A stretch of 52,201 nt of DNA, taken from the IMG/VR virus record IMGVR_UViG_3300045970_000109, positions 1 through 52,201 of that record. One strand, 5' to 3'. Of the stretch, positions 31,993 through 39,802 are shown one piece after another. Every line of letters begins with the position of its first letter. The first letter of the stretch is position 1. This DNA is from a virus. The position numbers and the translations under genes were made by a program. Below the pieces are notes generated by a model. The model was not told where the DNA came from and ran no database searches. It worked only from the letters and a program-made list of their open reading frames with translations.

Positions 31993-32277
31993 CTATTGGG
32001 TATCAACCTCTACTTTGTATTCATGCATCTCACATTCACCATGCTCTGTCCAACCAGAATAAGCTCGTTTACCACCTTGAGCTATCTCGCCCATACAAAT
32101 CCACCCTTTAGGCTCATTGCAATGGCATTTCTGCCTAGGGTCTTTTGCTGGTAACTTTACTGTTGTACAGTGGTGAAAGTCCTGAATGTGGTGTTTGCAG
32201 TTACAGCAGCAGTTATGAGGTCTGGTATTAAGATCTTCGATACAACGATGTGCCTCTACAATCTCACACGGTTTCAT
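31993..32277 (-). CDS. Cys/His-rich zinc-binding protein, 94 aa
   Basis: CCCNCKHH at residues 23-30 and later CHC, CMG and HGECEMHEY give many potential ligands. The spacing is not that of a named finger. It overlaps the RNA ligase gene's end by 14 bases, so the two are coupled. Confidence 0.72.
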   Translation of the reverse strand: MKPCEIVEAHRCIEDLNTRPHNCCCNCKHHIQDFHHCTTVKLPAKDPRQKCHCNEPKGWICMGEIAQGGKRAYSGWTEHGECEMHEYKVEVDTQ

Positions 32278-33631
32278 GATCGGTATCTACCTCTTCTTCA
32301 TCTGCCAAGCTCTGTTCAGATTCCAAGTCAACTAGACCCTTATCCAGATCCTTGGTTTCCTTATCCAAGAAGGCAAAGTTCTTCAGTTTATAAGCAGGGC
32401 ACTCAAAAAGGCCGTCTACTCTTACGACGATACCTTCTTCCCAAACATCACCACTATTCAGCGGACATTTTCTATCACGCATGTAATCGGCTTCCAACTT
32501 AGCCAAGAAGTTTTGATTCCAATGCTGCTCAAGAGGAATGTCAGGGCAGTAATCCTTAGCTTTACCATAGTAGAACTCCGTTACATGTTTGATTCCGTAT
32601 TTATTGCAATATTCCTTGATCTGCGGCCAGGAGAACTCAATCACCTGTCCCGCAGCATTAGTAGAGGTAATGCGATAAACGTAAACCTCATGTTCGTTAG
32701 GGCGTGTGCCATAGTGGTAGCCTTTTTGGATCCAAGCTCCTGTTGGAAGCTGACCTACAGCTTCGCCGTATAGAGTGATACCATCCTGAATGCTACTCTT
32801 AAGGTAATCTGCGATCACGCCCCACAAGTCAAAGTTGTAAAAGCCGCTATTAACAGTTGTGTTAATATACTTGTTCTTAACAACAGTACGACTTGAATAG
32901 ATGACATCGTATTTGGTATTATTAAAAGCTGTTGGAACGAACTTGGTAAAGATGGACTTCCACCAGGGGAGTGGCTCCTTAGTAAGAACCTTACCAACAA
33001 CCCAAGAAGTACCATGAATCTTGTTAGTAATGCTGATCATGTCCTCTGGATTGAGCTTGTGTGCATTGCGGCGAAGGTTTTCGGTGTCAATGTGCAGTCT
33101 GAACTGATTCTCCACCAGACGATCAAACTTATTGACCTTCTTCTTATCCTTCTGCTTCTGTGTGCCAGACTCTTTTACGCGAATGACATACTTGCAGCAG
33201 ATTTCATGCCCGAGGATCTTATCGAAGTCAACACCCTTAACGATGTAGGGTTCAAGTTCCTTAGCGCGGGTGATATCAATCATGATGTAATTGAGACAGG
33301 CAATAGGCATGAACAAGCCTTCCGACTTATGACCACGGAACTTCATGGTCTTAATGCGCCTGTTTTCTTCAAAGTAACCCTTCTTGGTTACATCCCTATT
33401 GAGTTCAGCCTTACGATAAAGGTTGTTCTCGCCAACAAAATCATGACTAAGCTGTGTCTCAGCAGGGAAGAACAAACCAAGATCACCAACCTTGGTATCT
33501 TTCCCAACAATTACGCTGTTACCAAAGATAATAGCAGCGACAACATTGTCACAATTTTCCAGCTCAACTAGCTTTTCAATCTCAACCAGTGTGGCGCAGT
33601 AGTTAGGATTGATTGGTTTTTCAAGGCTCAT
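32264..33631 (-). CDS. RNA ligase, DraRnl/Rnl5-type (TIGR02306-like)
   Basis: 455 residues. Nucleotidyltransferase motifs are in order: motif I NKIHGTSWVVGK (Lys accepts AMP), motif III TLYGEAVGQLP, motif IV WEEGIVVRVDG, motif V YKLKNF. The N-terminal domain LVEIEKLVELENCDNV with IVGKDTKVGDLGLFF fits the Rnl5 OB domain. The enzyme seals RNA 3'-OH/5'-phosphate nicks with ATP. Neighbouring Gly/Thr tRNAs, and a kinase and phosphatases further on, suggest RNA repair. Confidence 0.92.
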   Translation of the reverse strand: MSLEKPINPNYCATLVEIEKLVELENCDNVVAAIIFGNSVIVGKDTKVGDLGLFFPAETQLSHDFVGENNLYRKAELNRDVTKKGYFEENRRIKTMKFRGHKSEGLFMPIACLNYIMIDITRAKELEPYIVKGVDFDKILGHEICCKYVIRVKESGTQKQKDKKKVNKFDRLVENQFRLHIDTENLRRNAHKLNPEDMISITNKIHGTSWVVGKVLTKEPLPWWKSIFTKFVPTAFNNTKYDVIYSSRTVVKNKYINTTVNSGFYNFDLWGVIADYLKSSIQDGITLYGEAVGQLPTGAWIQKGYHYGTRPNEHEVYVYRITSTNAAGQVIEFSWPQIKEYCNKYGIKHVTEFYYGKAKDYCPDIPLEQHWNQNFLAKLEADYMRDRKCPLNSGDVWEEGIVVRVDGLFECPAYKLKNFAFLDKETKDLDKGLVDLESEQSLADEEEVDTDHETV

Positions 33632-33647
33632 GTTGCCCCCTTTTGGG

Positions 33648-33657
33648 AATTAAATGT
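33648..33657 (+). promoter_or_regulatory. AATTAANTAT-like element before small plus ORF
   Basis: AATTAAATGT directly precedes the ATG at 33658, as at 26649. It supports the plus-strand ORF weakly. Confidence 0.3.
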
Positions 33658-33864
33658 ATGGATAATGATAGACGGAACCCACCAGATGATAGAAGGAGAA
33701 CCACCAATGGGCAGGGCTCTTTCTTTATCTTGCAGCTTTTGAGTGTTGTAAGACGGTATAAGATGGAACACTTAAAAGCCTCAAGCCAGCGCACTTGTTC
33801 ATGTGCAATCTGTGCTGAGGCTGACAAGTTATTAGGTGAAGCTAGTAAACCCAAGTGGGGTTAA
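33658..33864 (+). CDS. Possible plus-strand small protein, 68 aa
   Basis: MDNDRRNPPDDRRRTTNG, then a hydrophobic stretch, and a C-terminal SQRTCSCAICAEAD. The minus strand also has an open frame here (33621-33854) without a good site. I favour this one because it ends exactly one base before tRNA-Gly and has the shared upstream element. The function is unknown. Confidence 0.4.
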   Translation: MDNDRRNPPDDRRRTTNGQGSFFILQLLSVVRRYKMEHLKASSQRTCSCAICAEADKLLGEASKPKWG

Positions 33865-33939
33865 TGGAGCGGGTAGCCGAACTTGAATCGGTCTTCTTCA
33901 GCTTGGAAGGCTGAGGCACAACCTATATACCATACCCGC
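33865..33939 (-). tRNA. tRNA-Gly(TCC)
   Basis: Acceptor GCGGGTA/TACCCGC, anticodon stem TCAGC/GCTGA with loop CTTCCAA, T loop TTCAAGT, discriminator T, encoded CCA. One A-C mismatch in the T stem. Confidence 0.9.
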
Positions 33940-33942
33940 AAG

Positions 33943-34019
33943 TGGAGCCGCCTCCCGGATTCCAACCGGGGACCTGAGGTTTACAAAACCACTGCTCTAA
34001 GCAACTGAGCTAAGGCGGC
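33943..34019 (-). tRNA. tRNA-Thr(TGT)
   Basis: Acceptor GCCGCCT/AGGCGGC, D stem GCTC/GAGC, anticodon loop TTTGTAA, T arm CCCGG-TTGGAAT-CCGGG, encoded CCA. Three bases from tRNA-Gly. Confidence 0.92.
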
Positions 34020-34027
34020 ACAACATT

Positions 34028-34034
34028 TGTATCG
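34028..34034 (-). promoter_or_regulatory. CGATAYA motif upstream of tRNA-Thr
   Basis: The minus strand reads GTCCGATACAAATG, 15 bases ahead of the tRNA-Thr 5' end. Candidate promoter of the Thr-Gly pair. Confidence 0.4.
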
Positions 34035-34038
34035 GACA

Positions 34039-34791
34039 CTAAAGTCTAATCTCTAGTATCTTTACATCCTGTGGGTTATTGGTTTTTAGTTCGCTTGGAT
34101 AACCGATAGGGTTGCGAACAATCCTAGTGTTACCAAACATAATGTCCTGTCTGTCATGGCTATGTCCGTGGAACCAGATCTTAGGTTTCAGATCTAGGAT
34201 TATGTCTCCTACATTAGCCACATAAAGACAATTGTAACTGTCTGCCTGAAACTGCTCACTAACACATTCCCACACTGGAAGCATGTGGCTAACAACAATA
34301 TCACCTTCATTTATATTCTCACAAAGGTGTTTTCGTTCTTCTACATTGAAGTCTTCCCACCACTTCATAAAGCCTCTGATGTAAGCAGTATCGCTCCAGT
34401 TCATCAGCTTCTTTCTAACTAGTGGGTTATCTGGATACCAGCAAGTAGTTCCAACAAACCGCATACCCTCATACTCAAAGGCTTTGTAATAGTTAGGTCC
34501 AAGAACTCTAAGGCCTTCTTTGTTAAGAGCATCAAGCATGTCTAATCCGTTGGTCTTTGGGCTAGTCCCATACCACTCATGATTACCTGGGACATACACA
34601 ATCTCTATAGCCCACTTCCTGAACTCATCTAGGTAAATCAGGCAAATATCATTGTGTAATGACCAAATATCCCCAGCTAATACCAAGACATCAGCTATCT
34701 CAACTGGTCTGATATACTCAAGGAACTTGATTGCAGCATTTACATCCCTGTAATGTTCCAGGTGGATATCGCTTAACTCGTAGAGTAGCAT
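34039..34791 (-). CDS. Calcineurin-like metallophosphoesterase
   Basis: 250 residues from MLLYELSDIHLEHY at 34791 (AAGGA ahead). D-x-H (SDIHLE), GD (LAGDIW), GNHE (VPGNHEWYG), H (VVSHMLP) and GHSH (FHGHSHD) complete the metallophosphoesterase signature. Many such enzymes remove phosphates from nucleotides or RNA ends. It is near the RNA ligase. Confidence 0.93.
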   Translation of the reverse strand: MLLYELSDIHLEHYRDVNAAIKFLEYIRPVEIADVLVLAGDIWSLHNDICLIYLDEFRKWAIEIVYVPGNHEWYGTSPKTNGLDMLDALNKEGLRVLGPNYYKAFEYEGMRFVGTTCWYPDNPLVRKKLMNWSDTAYIRGFMKWWEDFNVEERKHLCENINEGDIVVSHMLPVWECVSEQFQADSYNCLYVANVGDIILDLKPKIWFHGHSHDRQDIMFGNTRIVRNPIGYPSELKTNNPQDVKILEIRL

Positions 34792-34819
34792 AGAGTTATC
34801 CTTTATTTTAGATTTACAC

Positions 34820-34829
34820 AATTAATTAT
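34820..34829 (+). promoter_or_regulatory. AATTAANTAT element before LAGLIDADG gene
   Basis: AATTAATTAT about 30 bases upstream of the ATG at 34851. Confidence 0.45.
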
Positions 34830-34850
34830 TAGATACACAAGGTGAACATT

Positions 34851-35486
34851 ATGGGTAGACCAAGTCGGGGAACATTAAAACCATTATTAGAAGAAACACC
34901 AGAAGCTTATTATTGGATGGGTTTCTTATTAGCAGATGGGCATTTTTCAGAGAAGCGTTTAGCAGTATGCTTAGCTAAACACGATGAAGAACACCTTATT
35001 AAATTAAGTCAGTTTTTAGCTAATTCTAATGGTTTATTCCCAGCTGTCAATACATATGACAAAGGCACTAATAGTAGACTCGGTGTTTGGGATATAGATA
35101 ATATGAAACTACTCAAACAACGCTGGGGTATTGTTAATAATAAAACCATATCTCCACCAGACATTAGTTGGGTTAGTTCAGACAATCTTATTCCTGTTTT
35201 AATTGGATTTATTGATGGTGATGGCTGTATTCAGAAGCAATCAAAGAGAACTAACTCCAAGATCTCAATTAAAAATCATATTTCTTGGGTGTCTTTTCTC
35301 CAACAACTATCTGATAATATCCACCAACGATTTGATGCAGTCTCACCAAAAGCCCACATAAACAACTCTGGGTATGTTATTCTTAATATATGTAGATACT
35401 CTATTGTTAATCAGCTTAAGCTCTATTCTAACTCTCTCCCAGTAATGTCTCGAAAATGGGATATAATAGATGAGTTTAGCTCCTAA
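34851..35486 (+). CDS. LAGLIDADG homing endonuclease
   Basis: 211 residues from MGRPSRGTLKPLL at 34851 (AAGGTG ahead; an in-frame GTG at 34842 is less likely). Two dodecapeptide motifs, YYWMGFLLADGHF and LIGFIDGDGCIQ, mark a two-repeat enzyme that cuts long asymmetric sites. It is on the plus strand and ends four bases into the next minus-strand gene. Confidence 0.93.
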   Translation: MGRPSRGTLKPLLEETPEAYYWMGFLLADGHFSEKRLAVCLAKHDEEHLIKLSQFLANSNGLFPAVNTYDKGTNSRLGVWDIDNMKLLKQRWGIVNNKTISPPDISWVSSDNLIPVLIGFIDGDGCIQKQSKRTNSKISIKNHISWVSFLQQLSDNIHQRFDAVSPKAHINNSGYVILNICRYSIVNQLKLYSNSLPVMSRKWDIIDEFSS

Positions 35487-35779
35487 TTGCTTGCGACATA
35501 CAGTCTTTTGACTGAAAATGTAGTCCCGGCGCACAATCTCGCCATAGATGCGGCTAACGACTCCCAATTATTGCTTGTGGGCCATCCGTCTTTACTTCCA
35601 GTCGGCATTAGAGCGAATTGAGTTAGCCCATTAGTGCCAGTGATTACAGGCTTAGTTAGTAGGTGTCCTAACTCAAGCTGATTGGCATATTCAGATACCT
35701 TCTTGTGAAGCTCTTCTGTCTCTTCGGCTGTAGCTCTAAAGCTACCAACCCATAGTAATTCTACTGTTATCTGTCCCAT
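35483..35779 (-). CDS. Hypothetical protein, 98 aa
   Basis: Not recognised. MGQITVELLWVGSFRATAEE, with GGGGA upstream. An alpha/beta protein containing KPVITGTNGLTQFALMPTG. Confidence 0.7.
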   Translation of the reverse strand: MGQITVELLWVGSFRATAEETEELHKKVSEYANQLELGHLLTKPVITGTNGLTQFALMPTGSKDGWPTSNNWESLAASMARLCAGTTFSVKRLYVASN

Positions 35780-35788
35780 GGTATCCCC

Positions 35789-36034
35789 TCAACGCACTCT
35801 GCGTAATTGTCGTGGCCTTAAATGATTACACCCTACATAAAGCATTGCTCGTCCACTTGGTGAGCGTTTCCAACCCCTACGAAGTTGGGATAGCTTCTGC
35901 CAGCGTCTATAAGGTTTCGGATAATTTGCCATATGTCCTCCAATGACTAAATGCCCACCTATGTATGAAGTCCAGCCTCTTTCCACGTTTGAAGTGTGGT
36001 GATTGCAAGGACCATCTTCAACATAGATGGGCAT
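35789..36034 (-). CDS. Hypothetical protein, 81 aa
   Basis: Not recognised. MPIYVEDGPCNHHTSNVERG with a very basic C-terminus (RRGWKRSPSGRAM...RPRQLRRVR). No good ribosome binding site is visible, so the start or the gene is less certain. Confidence 0.55.
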   Translation of the reverse strand: MPIYVEDGPCNHHTSNVERGWTSYIGGHLVIGGHMANYPKPYRRWQKLSQLRRGWKRSPSGRAMLYVGCNHLRPRQLRRVR

Positions 36035-36357
36035 TTACTAGTCTTGCTTGAAGCCTTTCCAGAAGCTCCCGATTCGTAGTCGGGCGGTCTAGCTTACACT
36101 TGATATGTGCTTACATCAGCATGACTTGCTATTTGTAGTCTGTGTCATACTCCAATCAAGTAGGAGGGACGTTCGGTTGTTAGATGCGGATCTAATGCTC
36201 ACCCGAAGACTTACGTCAACAGCGTAACCACTTGAAGTATCATTGGTGGGCCAGTCTTGAGAACTAGATCAAGGTCAACTTCTTCAGTGGTATTGGTTCG
36301 CCTGAAGTATCAGATATCTACTCCCAGCTACAATGCCGGGCAATGTCTCAACTATCA
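36035..36357. other. 323-bp span without a clear gene; two hairpins
   Basis: A hairpin at 36063-36095 (AAGCT and CCCGA arms closing a 7-base loop) and one at 36172-36207 (TTCGG and TTAGAT arms) stand out. The former has an anticodon-arm look (loop CTACGAA), but no D or T arm is found, so it is not called a tRNA. Confidence 0.4.
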
Positions 36358-36534
36358 TCAGCGATTTGTGTGCCTGTACTTGGTAGTAACAGGTTGTGGT
36401 TTCTCTATAAGAGCATTACAGTCTGGGTGATTGTATTCACCATCTAAGGCTTGTGCCTGTTCGATAAGACTAAGCTCTTCTAGATCTATTTCTTTTTTGC
36501 AATTAGCGCAAAGAGGATTCTTTTCCTTTGCCAC
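36358..36534 (-). CDS. Small zinc-finger-like protein, 58 aa, GTG start
   Basis: A GTG start at 36534 with AGGA upstream. LCANCKKEI and HPDCN give a C-x2-C ... H-x3-C set of four ligands. The frame is open for 58 codons in otherwise gene-poor DNA. Confidence 0.6.
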   Translation of the reverse strand: MAKEKNPLCANCKKEIDLEELSLIEQAQALDGEYNHPDCNALIEKPQPVTTKYRHTNR

Positions 36535-36630
36535 TTACATTCCTACTCGGATCATCATTTCTCCAGGTTATATACTAGACTCGTTTTAGCGATTGGGTTG
36601 GATGCAGTTGTAGAGTCTATAACTTAATTC

Positions 36631-36679
36631 TAGGCCCATCTTCATCAGCATAAGATTGGGTGTTTGCAGTAAGGGCCTA
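36631..36679 (-). terminator. Hairpin after the Ro60-like gene
   Basis: TAGGCCC (36631) pairs with GGGCCTA (36673), with an inner CCCATCTT/AAGATTGGG stem. It begins five bases after the stop. There is no clear U-run, so it is a processing or weak termination element. Confidence 0.45.
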
Positions 36680-36684
36680 ATGTA

Positions 36685-38166
36685 TTACAGTGAAAAGGGC
36701 GCTACAGCTTCCTTCACAGGAGCGTAGCGTGGGTTGTCAAGGACTTCCATCAGCATCTCAATTGGAGATACTGAGGTGGCGTTAACCGCCTTCTGGAAGA
36801 TAGAAGGAGAGCATCCTGAAACAAGATACACACCCTTCTCGTCCTTGGTAACTGGAGCTTGCTGGCCTCGGCTAGCAACATTCCAGAACACCACCTTAGG
36901 CAGCTCGTAACCAGCATCTGCAAACTTACGCTTAGCGGATTCAAAGTTAGTCAAGCTGCTGTCTCGCATACAACGATCAAACTCCATGTCGGAGATGATG
37001 AAGATGCTGTCAGGCAGTTCGGACTGAGGAACCTTATTGGAAACTGCAGCGTTCAACACAAGGTCAAACACAGCTTCCATGTTAGTGTTCATGTCCCAAT
37101 TAGCCTGAGAAAGATTATTGATACGCTCACGAAGAGTAGTATCAACAAGGTTCTGAAGCTGAGGACGCTCAGAGAAGGTAATGAACTGATCCTTGAAGCA
37201 ACCCTTATTGCGCTCGGCAATGTAGATAGCAAGAGAGATACAGACCTCCATAGGAGTTCCGCTCATGCTACCAGACACGTCAGCAACAACAAGAGCATTC
37301 TTGTCGGTATCAGCATAGTTAGGCAACTGCTTCCACAGAGCCTCAAGAGTCAGGTCGACTCCACTGGAAGCTCCCCAACCACCATGAATACCATACTTGT
37401 GCAGGATGTCATAGGGATAGAGAACTGCAGAGTTGATCTTCACTTCACCCTTAACAGCGGCTTCAATAAACTGCTGATACCGTGTGGCATCATGCTTAGC
37501 GAAAGCCTGCTTGTAGATGAGAGAAGCCCTGGAAGGAACAGAAGAGTAGTTCACCTTAACCCACTCGTTAGCAGACATCTTACGCTCAACGATGTCAATG
37601 TGCTTACGAAGAGCAGACAACTTCTGCCTGTATTCCTTTTCAGTCAGGCCGAGAATCTTAGCCCACTTACGACCAAGAGCCTGAGTCTCCTTAGAGGAAG
37701 TGTTGATAGAAGGCATCCACTTGGCAAGCAAGGAGATAGACTCGCTATCCTTCATGTGGTCGGAGTCAATGTTCAGCTGAGCCTTGATAAGCTCTCTGAC
37801 AATAGGACTATCGGTATATTCGAGAATGTCATCCCAACGACCATACTCAGATACCATGTTAACCACGGTATCGAAGATCAAAGGGCGTTCATTCTTCAGG
37901 ATAGTTAGGCAATTACGGAAACTATCCCGTTCTCCCTGCCCACCGCGAGGATCACGCAAGTAGAAAAGAACTCGCGTGGCCAGTCCTGCGTCAGAGGACA
38001 ATGCCTTATGGAAAAGGTTATCAATCTCAGTCTTCTGACCGCGCTTGGCAGGAGCGTGATAGAAGAAGTCCAGGATGTTATCCATCGTGGAGCTGTGAGT
38101 TACAGCATCATTCTCTGTACGAGTCATGTTGCTGGTCTGTGCGAGAGCCTGTTGGAAGAGATTCAT
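36685..38166 (-). CDS. Ro60-like RNA-binding protein (TROVE/DUF2828 plus VWA)
   Basis: 493 residues from MNLFQQALAQTS at 38166 (AAAGGA ahead). The N-terminal half is helical-repeat-like with FYLRDPRGGQGERDSFRN and GRWDDILEY, as in TROVE/DUF2828 proteins. The C-terminal VWA domain has MIDAS motifs ALVVADVSGSMSG, the Thr in DMNTNMEA and FIISDMEFD. Ro60 proteins bind misfolded and Y RNAs in their ring. A tRNA-mimic RNA on the same strand (38294-38405) lies just upstream. A palindrome (ACGGTT/AACCGT) at 38187-38199 overlaps the leader and may regulate. Confidence 0.82.
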   Translation of the reverse strand: MNLFQQALAQTSNMTRTENDAVTHSSTMDNILDFFYHAPAKRGQKTEIDNLFHKALSSDAGLATRVLFYLRDPRGGQGERDSFRNCLTILKNERPLIFDTVVNMVSEYGRWDDILEYTDSPIVRELIKAQLNIDSDHMKDSESISLLAKWMPSINTSSKETQALGRKWAKILGLTEKEYRQKLSALRKHIDIVERKMSANEWVKVNYSSVPSRASLIYKQAFAKHDATRYQQFIEAAVKGEVKINSAVLYPYDILHKYGIHGGWGASSGVDLTLEALWKQLPNYADTDKNALVVADVSGSMSGTPMEVCISLAIYIAERNKGCFKDQFITFSERPQLQNLVDTTLRERINNLSQANWDMNTNMEAVFDLVLNAAVSNKVPQSELPDSIFIISDMEFDRCMRDSSLTNFESAKRKFADAGYELPKVVFWNVASRGQQAPVTKDEKGVYLVSGCSPSIFQKAVNATSVSPIEMLMEVLDNPRYAPVKEAVAPFSL

Positions 38167-38186
38167 GGTATTTCCTTTCAAGATAC

Positions 38187-38199
38187 GGTTTAACCGTGT
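38187..38199 (-). promoter_or_regulatory. Palindrome in the leader of the Ro60-like gene
   Basis: ACGGTT and AACCGT around a single base, 20 bases ahead of the start codon. It is a possible operator or small RNA stem. Confidence 0.35.
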
Positions 38200-38293
38200 G
38201 ATGGTGGGATTGCTGTTAGTATCTTAGTAATGAAATCTAGAGGCCTTCGGGCTTTAACCGTTGAGTTGCTGCATGCCTCTATAAATGAATGAC

Positions 38294-38405
38294 AAGGGAT
38301 GTTATTTAGTCGGACGCTCTACCAGCTGAGCTACAGTGGGTATGAACCACCAGTGAGATTCGAACTCACGACACTCTGATTATTTTTAGTTGCTGTTAAT
38401 CCCTT
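38294..38405 (-). ncRNA. YrlA-like Y RNA candidate (circularly permuted tRNA mimic)
   Basis: In transcript order: closing strand AAGGGAT (38405-38399), anticodon-like strand TCAGA, T arm GTGAG-TTCGAAT-CTCAC (38369-38353), an acceptor-like hairpin TGGTGG / CCCACTG capped by a short loop, TA, D arm GCTC..GG..GAGC (38331-38316), anticodon-like strand TCCGA, and ATCCCTT (38300-38294) pairing with the first strand. So tRNA landmarks occur 3' half first, with no free CCA end, as reported for bacterial YrlA RNAs. The neighbouring gene downstream is Ro60-like. A decayed tRNA is the alternative. Confidence 0.65.
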
Positions 38406-38741
38406 TGAATAGCTGTAATGTTTGTAACCAAGAGAACTTTACCGAGTAAAAGGAGGTTGGTTTGTAGTTGCTGCTGTTCTCTTTCTGTTACATTGGGTTT
38501 GTATCAAGACACAAATTGGTTGGGCCAATCACTCCTGGTAACAAGGATGCCCGAAGGCTAGCTTTGTTGGTTGGTTGCGGTGTATGTCTTTGGTAATGCC
38601 TAGGCGCAGCTTGGTAAGTTCAAGCAGACTAGCGATTCGGGGCTCGCCACACCTTGCATAGCTCTTTCGAGCAAGACAGTTTTGTTGCAGTACACGCCTT
38701 TGGACTAGTCATATCGGATCGACAGGGTTAAAACCGAAATG
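38406..38741. other. Non-coding leader between CGATAYA site and Y-like RNA
   Basis: About 330 bases without an ORF. It contains repeats of GCAGCAACT and a GCCCGAAGGC that could pair with its complement near 38240. It could be part of a longer precursor of the Y-like RNA. I see no tRNA in it. Confidence 0.4.
38710..38716 (-). promoter_or_regulatory. CGATAYA motif ahead of Y-RNA region
   Basis: The minus strand reads GATCCGATATGACTAG. It would start a transcript near 38700 that runs through the Y-like RNA into the Ro60-like gene. Confidence 0.35.
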
Positions 38742-39152
38742 TTAATTTAGTTTTATTCCCATCTTGCCCAGGATGTTGGCGTCCTCATCTGACATAACAA
38801 GGTCAGCCTCCTGTGGCACAAGGTCTTTGATGTATTCTCTACGCTCTTCTGGAGAGATGAACAAGCCTAACTCTCTGGAGTCTAGGACATCGTTCATGCT
38901 GCTGTGATCTTCTAACACTTCCCCAAGGCGCTCAATCATTACCTTAGGATGATCCATAGGCATACTATCCAGGTCAACCTTTTTGAAGTCATTGAGTAGG
39001 GTGAGAAGCATGTCAGTAGTCATTCTAAGAGATGGAAACTCTTGCCCACCCTTGTCTGCTGTGTATTCGTGGATGAAGGTATCCAAGTAATCCATGAGGA
39101 TTGCATAGGTGATATACCCTTGAATTTTGTGTAGAGGCTTATCGAAGTCCAC
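38742..39152 (-). CDS. Hypothetical protein, 136 aa, GTG start
   Basis: The frame is open to 39227, but the GTG at 39152 has GGGAGAG just ahead and is coupled to the stop of the 46-residue gene, so it is the likely start (V/MDFDKPLHKIQGYITY). Helical and acidic; no family recognised. Confidence 0.7.
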   Translation of the reverse strand: MDFDKPLHKIQGYITYAILMDYLDTFIHEYTADKGGQEFPSLRMTTDMLLTLLNDFKKVDLDSMPMDHPKVMIERLGEVLEDHSSMNDVLDSRELGLFISPEERREYIKDLVPQEADLVMSDEDANILGKMGIKLN

Positions 39153-39153
39153 A

Positions 39154-39294
39154 CTACTCTCCCTTAGAAGGTTTGACATCTTTCTTTTTGTTTTTGGCGA
39201 CTCTCGTAACCCTATTAAGCTTACCAAGAGATAGCTCTCTGTTGGCTGTCTTATAGGGCTTAGCCTTTGGATTCTTAATTGTAGGCTTCTTCAT
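39154..39294 (-). CDS. Very basic microprotein, 46 aa
   Basis: MKKPTIKNPKAKPYKT... with about 16 Lys/Arg. The ribosome binding site is weak. It overlaps the ORF of the downstream gene and its TAG stop meets that gene's GTG start. A nucleic-acid-binding role is possible. Confidence 0.5.
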   Translation of the reverse strand: MKKPTIKNPKAKPYKTANRELSLGKLNRVTRVAKNKKKDVKPSKGE

Positions 39295-39312
39295 ACAACC
39301 ACATTTCTTCAG

Positions 39313-39322
39313 AATTAATTAT
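39313..39322 (+). promoter_or_regulatory. AATTAANTAT element before HNH gene
   Basis: AATTAATTAT ten bases ahead of the start codon at 39332, followed by GAGG. Confidence 0.45.
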
Positions 39323-39331
39323 GAGGATGAA

Positions 39332-39802
39332 ATGACTAAACAATGTATTAAGTGTAAAGAAGTTAAAGAGATTACAGCCTTTGGTAAATGTTCTGCAAAC
39401 AAAAGCGGCATCAGCAATTGGTGTAAACCATGTAGAGTCGAGTCAACCAAACAATCTAGATTGTCTCATCCAAGAAAGGTTTACAAGGATAGAAAAGCTG
39501 AAAGTAAACGCTATCGTCAGAAGTATCCAGACAAAGTAAAAGCTAGTCTTCTTAAATCTAGATACGGCATTACTGTAGAAAACTATAACCAAATGTTAGT
39601 TAGTCAAGATGGTGTGTGTTCTATATGCAAAGGTATAAATAGTAATGGAAAGCCTTTATTTATAGACCATAATCATGAAACTGGCAAAGTTAGAGAGTTG
39701 TTATGCACTACTTGCAACTCTGCTATTGGTTTGCTAAAAGAAAATCCCTTTCTAGCATTAGAAGTAGCTAGGTATTTAGAGAGGCATTCACTTATTGTCT
39801 AG
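39332..39802 (+). CDS. HNH endonuclease VII-type homing endonuclease
   Basis: 156 residues. CIKC...CKPC zinc ribbon, a basic linker, then CSICKGINSNGKPLFIDHNH followed by ETGKVRELLCTTCN. It is of the same family as 21318-21731. Plus strand; the last 15 bases overlap the minus-strand gene 39788-40576. Confidence 0.92.
   Translation: MTKQCIKCKEVKEITAFGKCSANKSGISNWCKPCRVESTKQSRLSHPRKVYKDRKAESKRYRQKYPDKVKASLLKSRYGITVENYNQMLVSQDGVCSICKGINSNGKPLFIDHNHETGKVRELLCTTCNSAIGLLKENPFLALEVARYLERHSLIV

Noticed and set aside
33621-33854. Minus-strand 77-codon frame opposite 33658-33864
   Set aside because: It lacks a ribosome site and ends inside the RNA ligase leader; the plus frame is slightly better supported.
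36859-37908. 349-codon plus-strand frame inside the Ro60-like gene
   Set aside because: The minus strand encodes clear VWA motifs; the plus frame has no start signal and no recognisable motif.
38294-38740. Permuted group I intron flanking the tRNA halves
   Set aside because: The sequence after TCCGACT (AAATAACATC) recalls a group I intron start, but no G precedes the 3' exon and the conserved P7 elements could not be found. The YrlA-like fold explains the order better.
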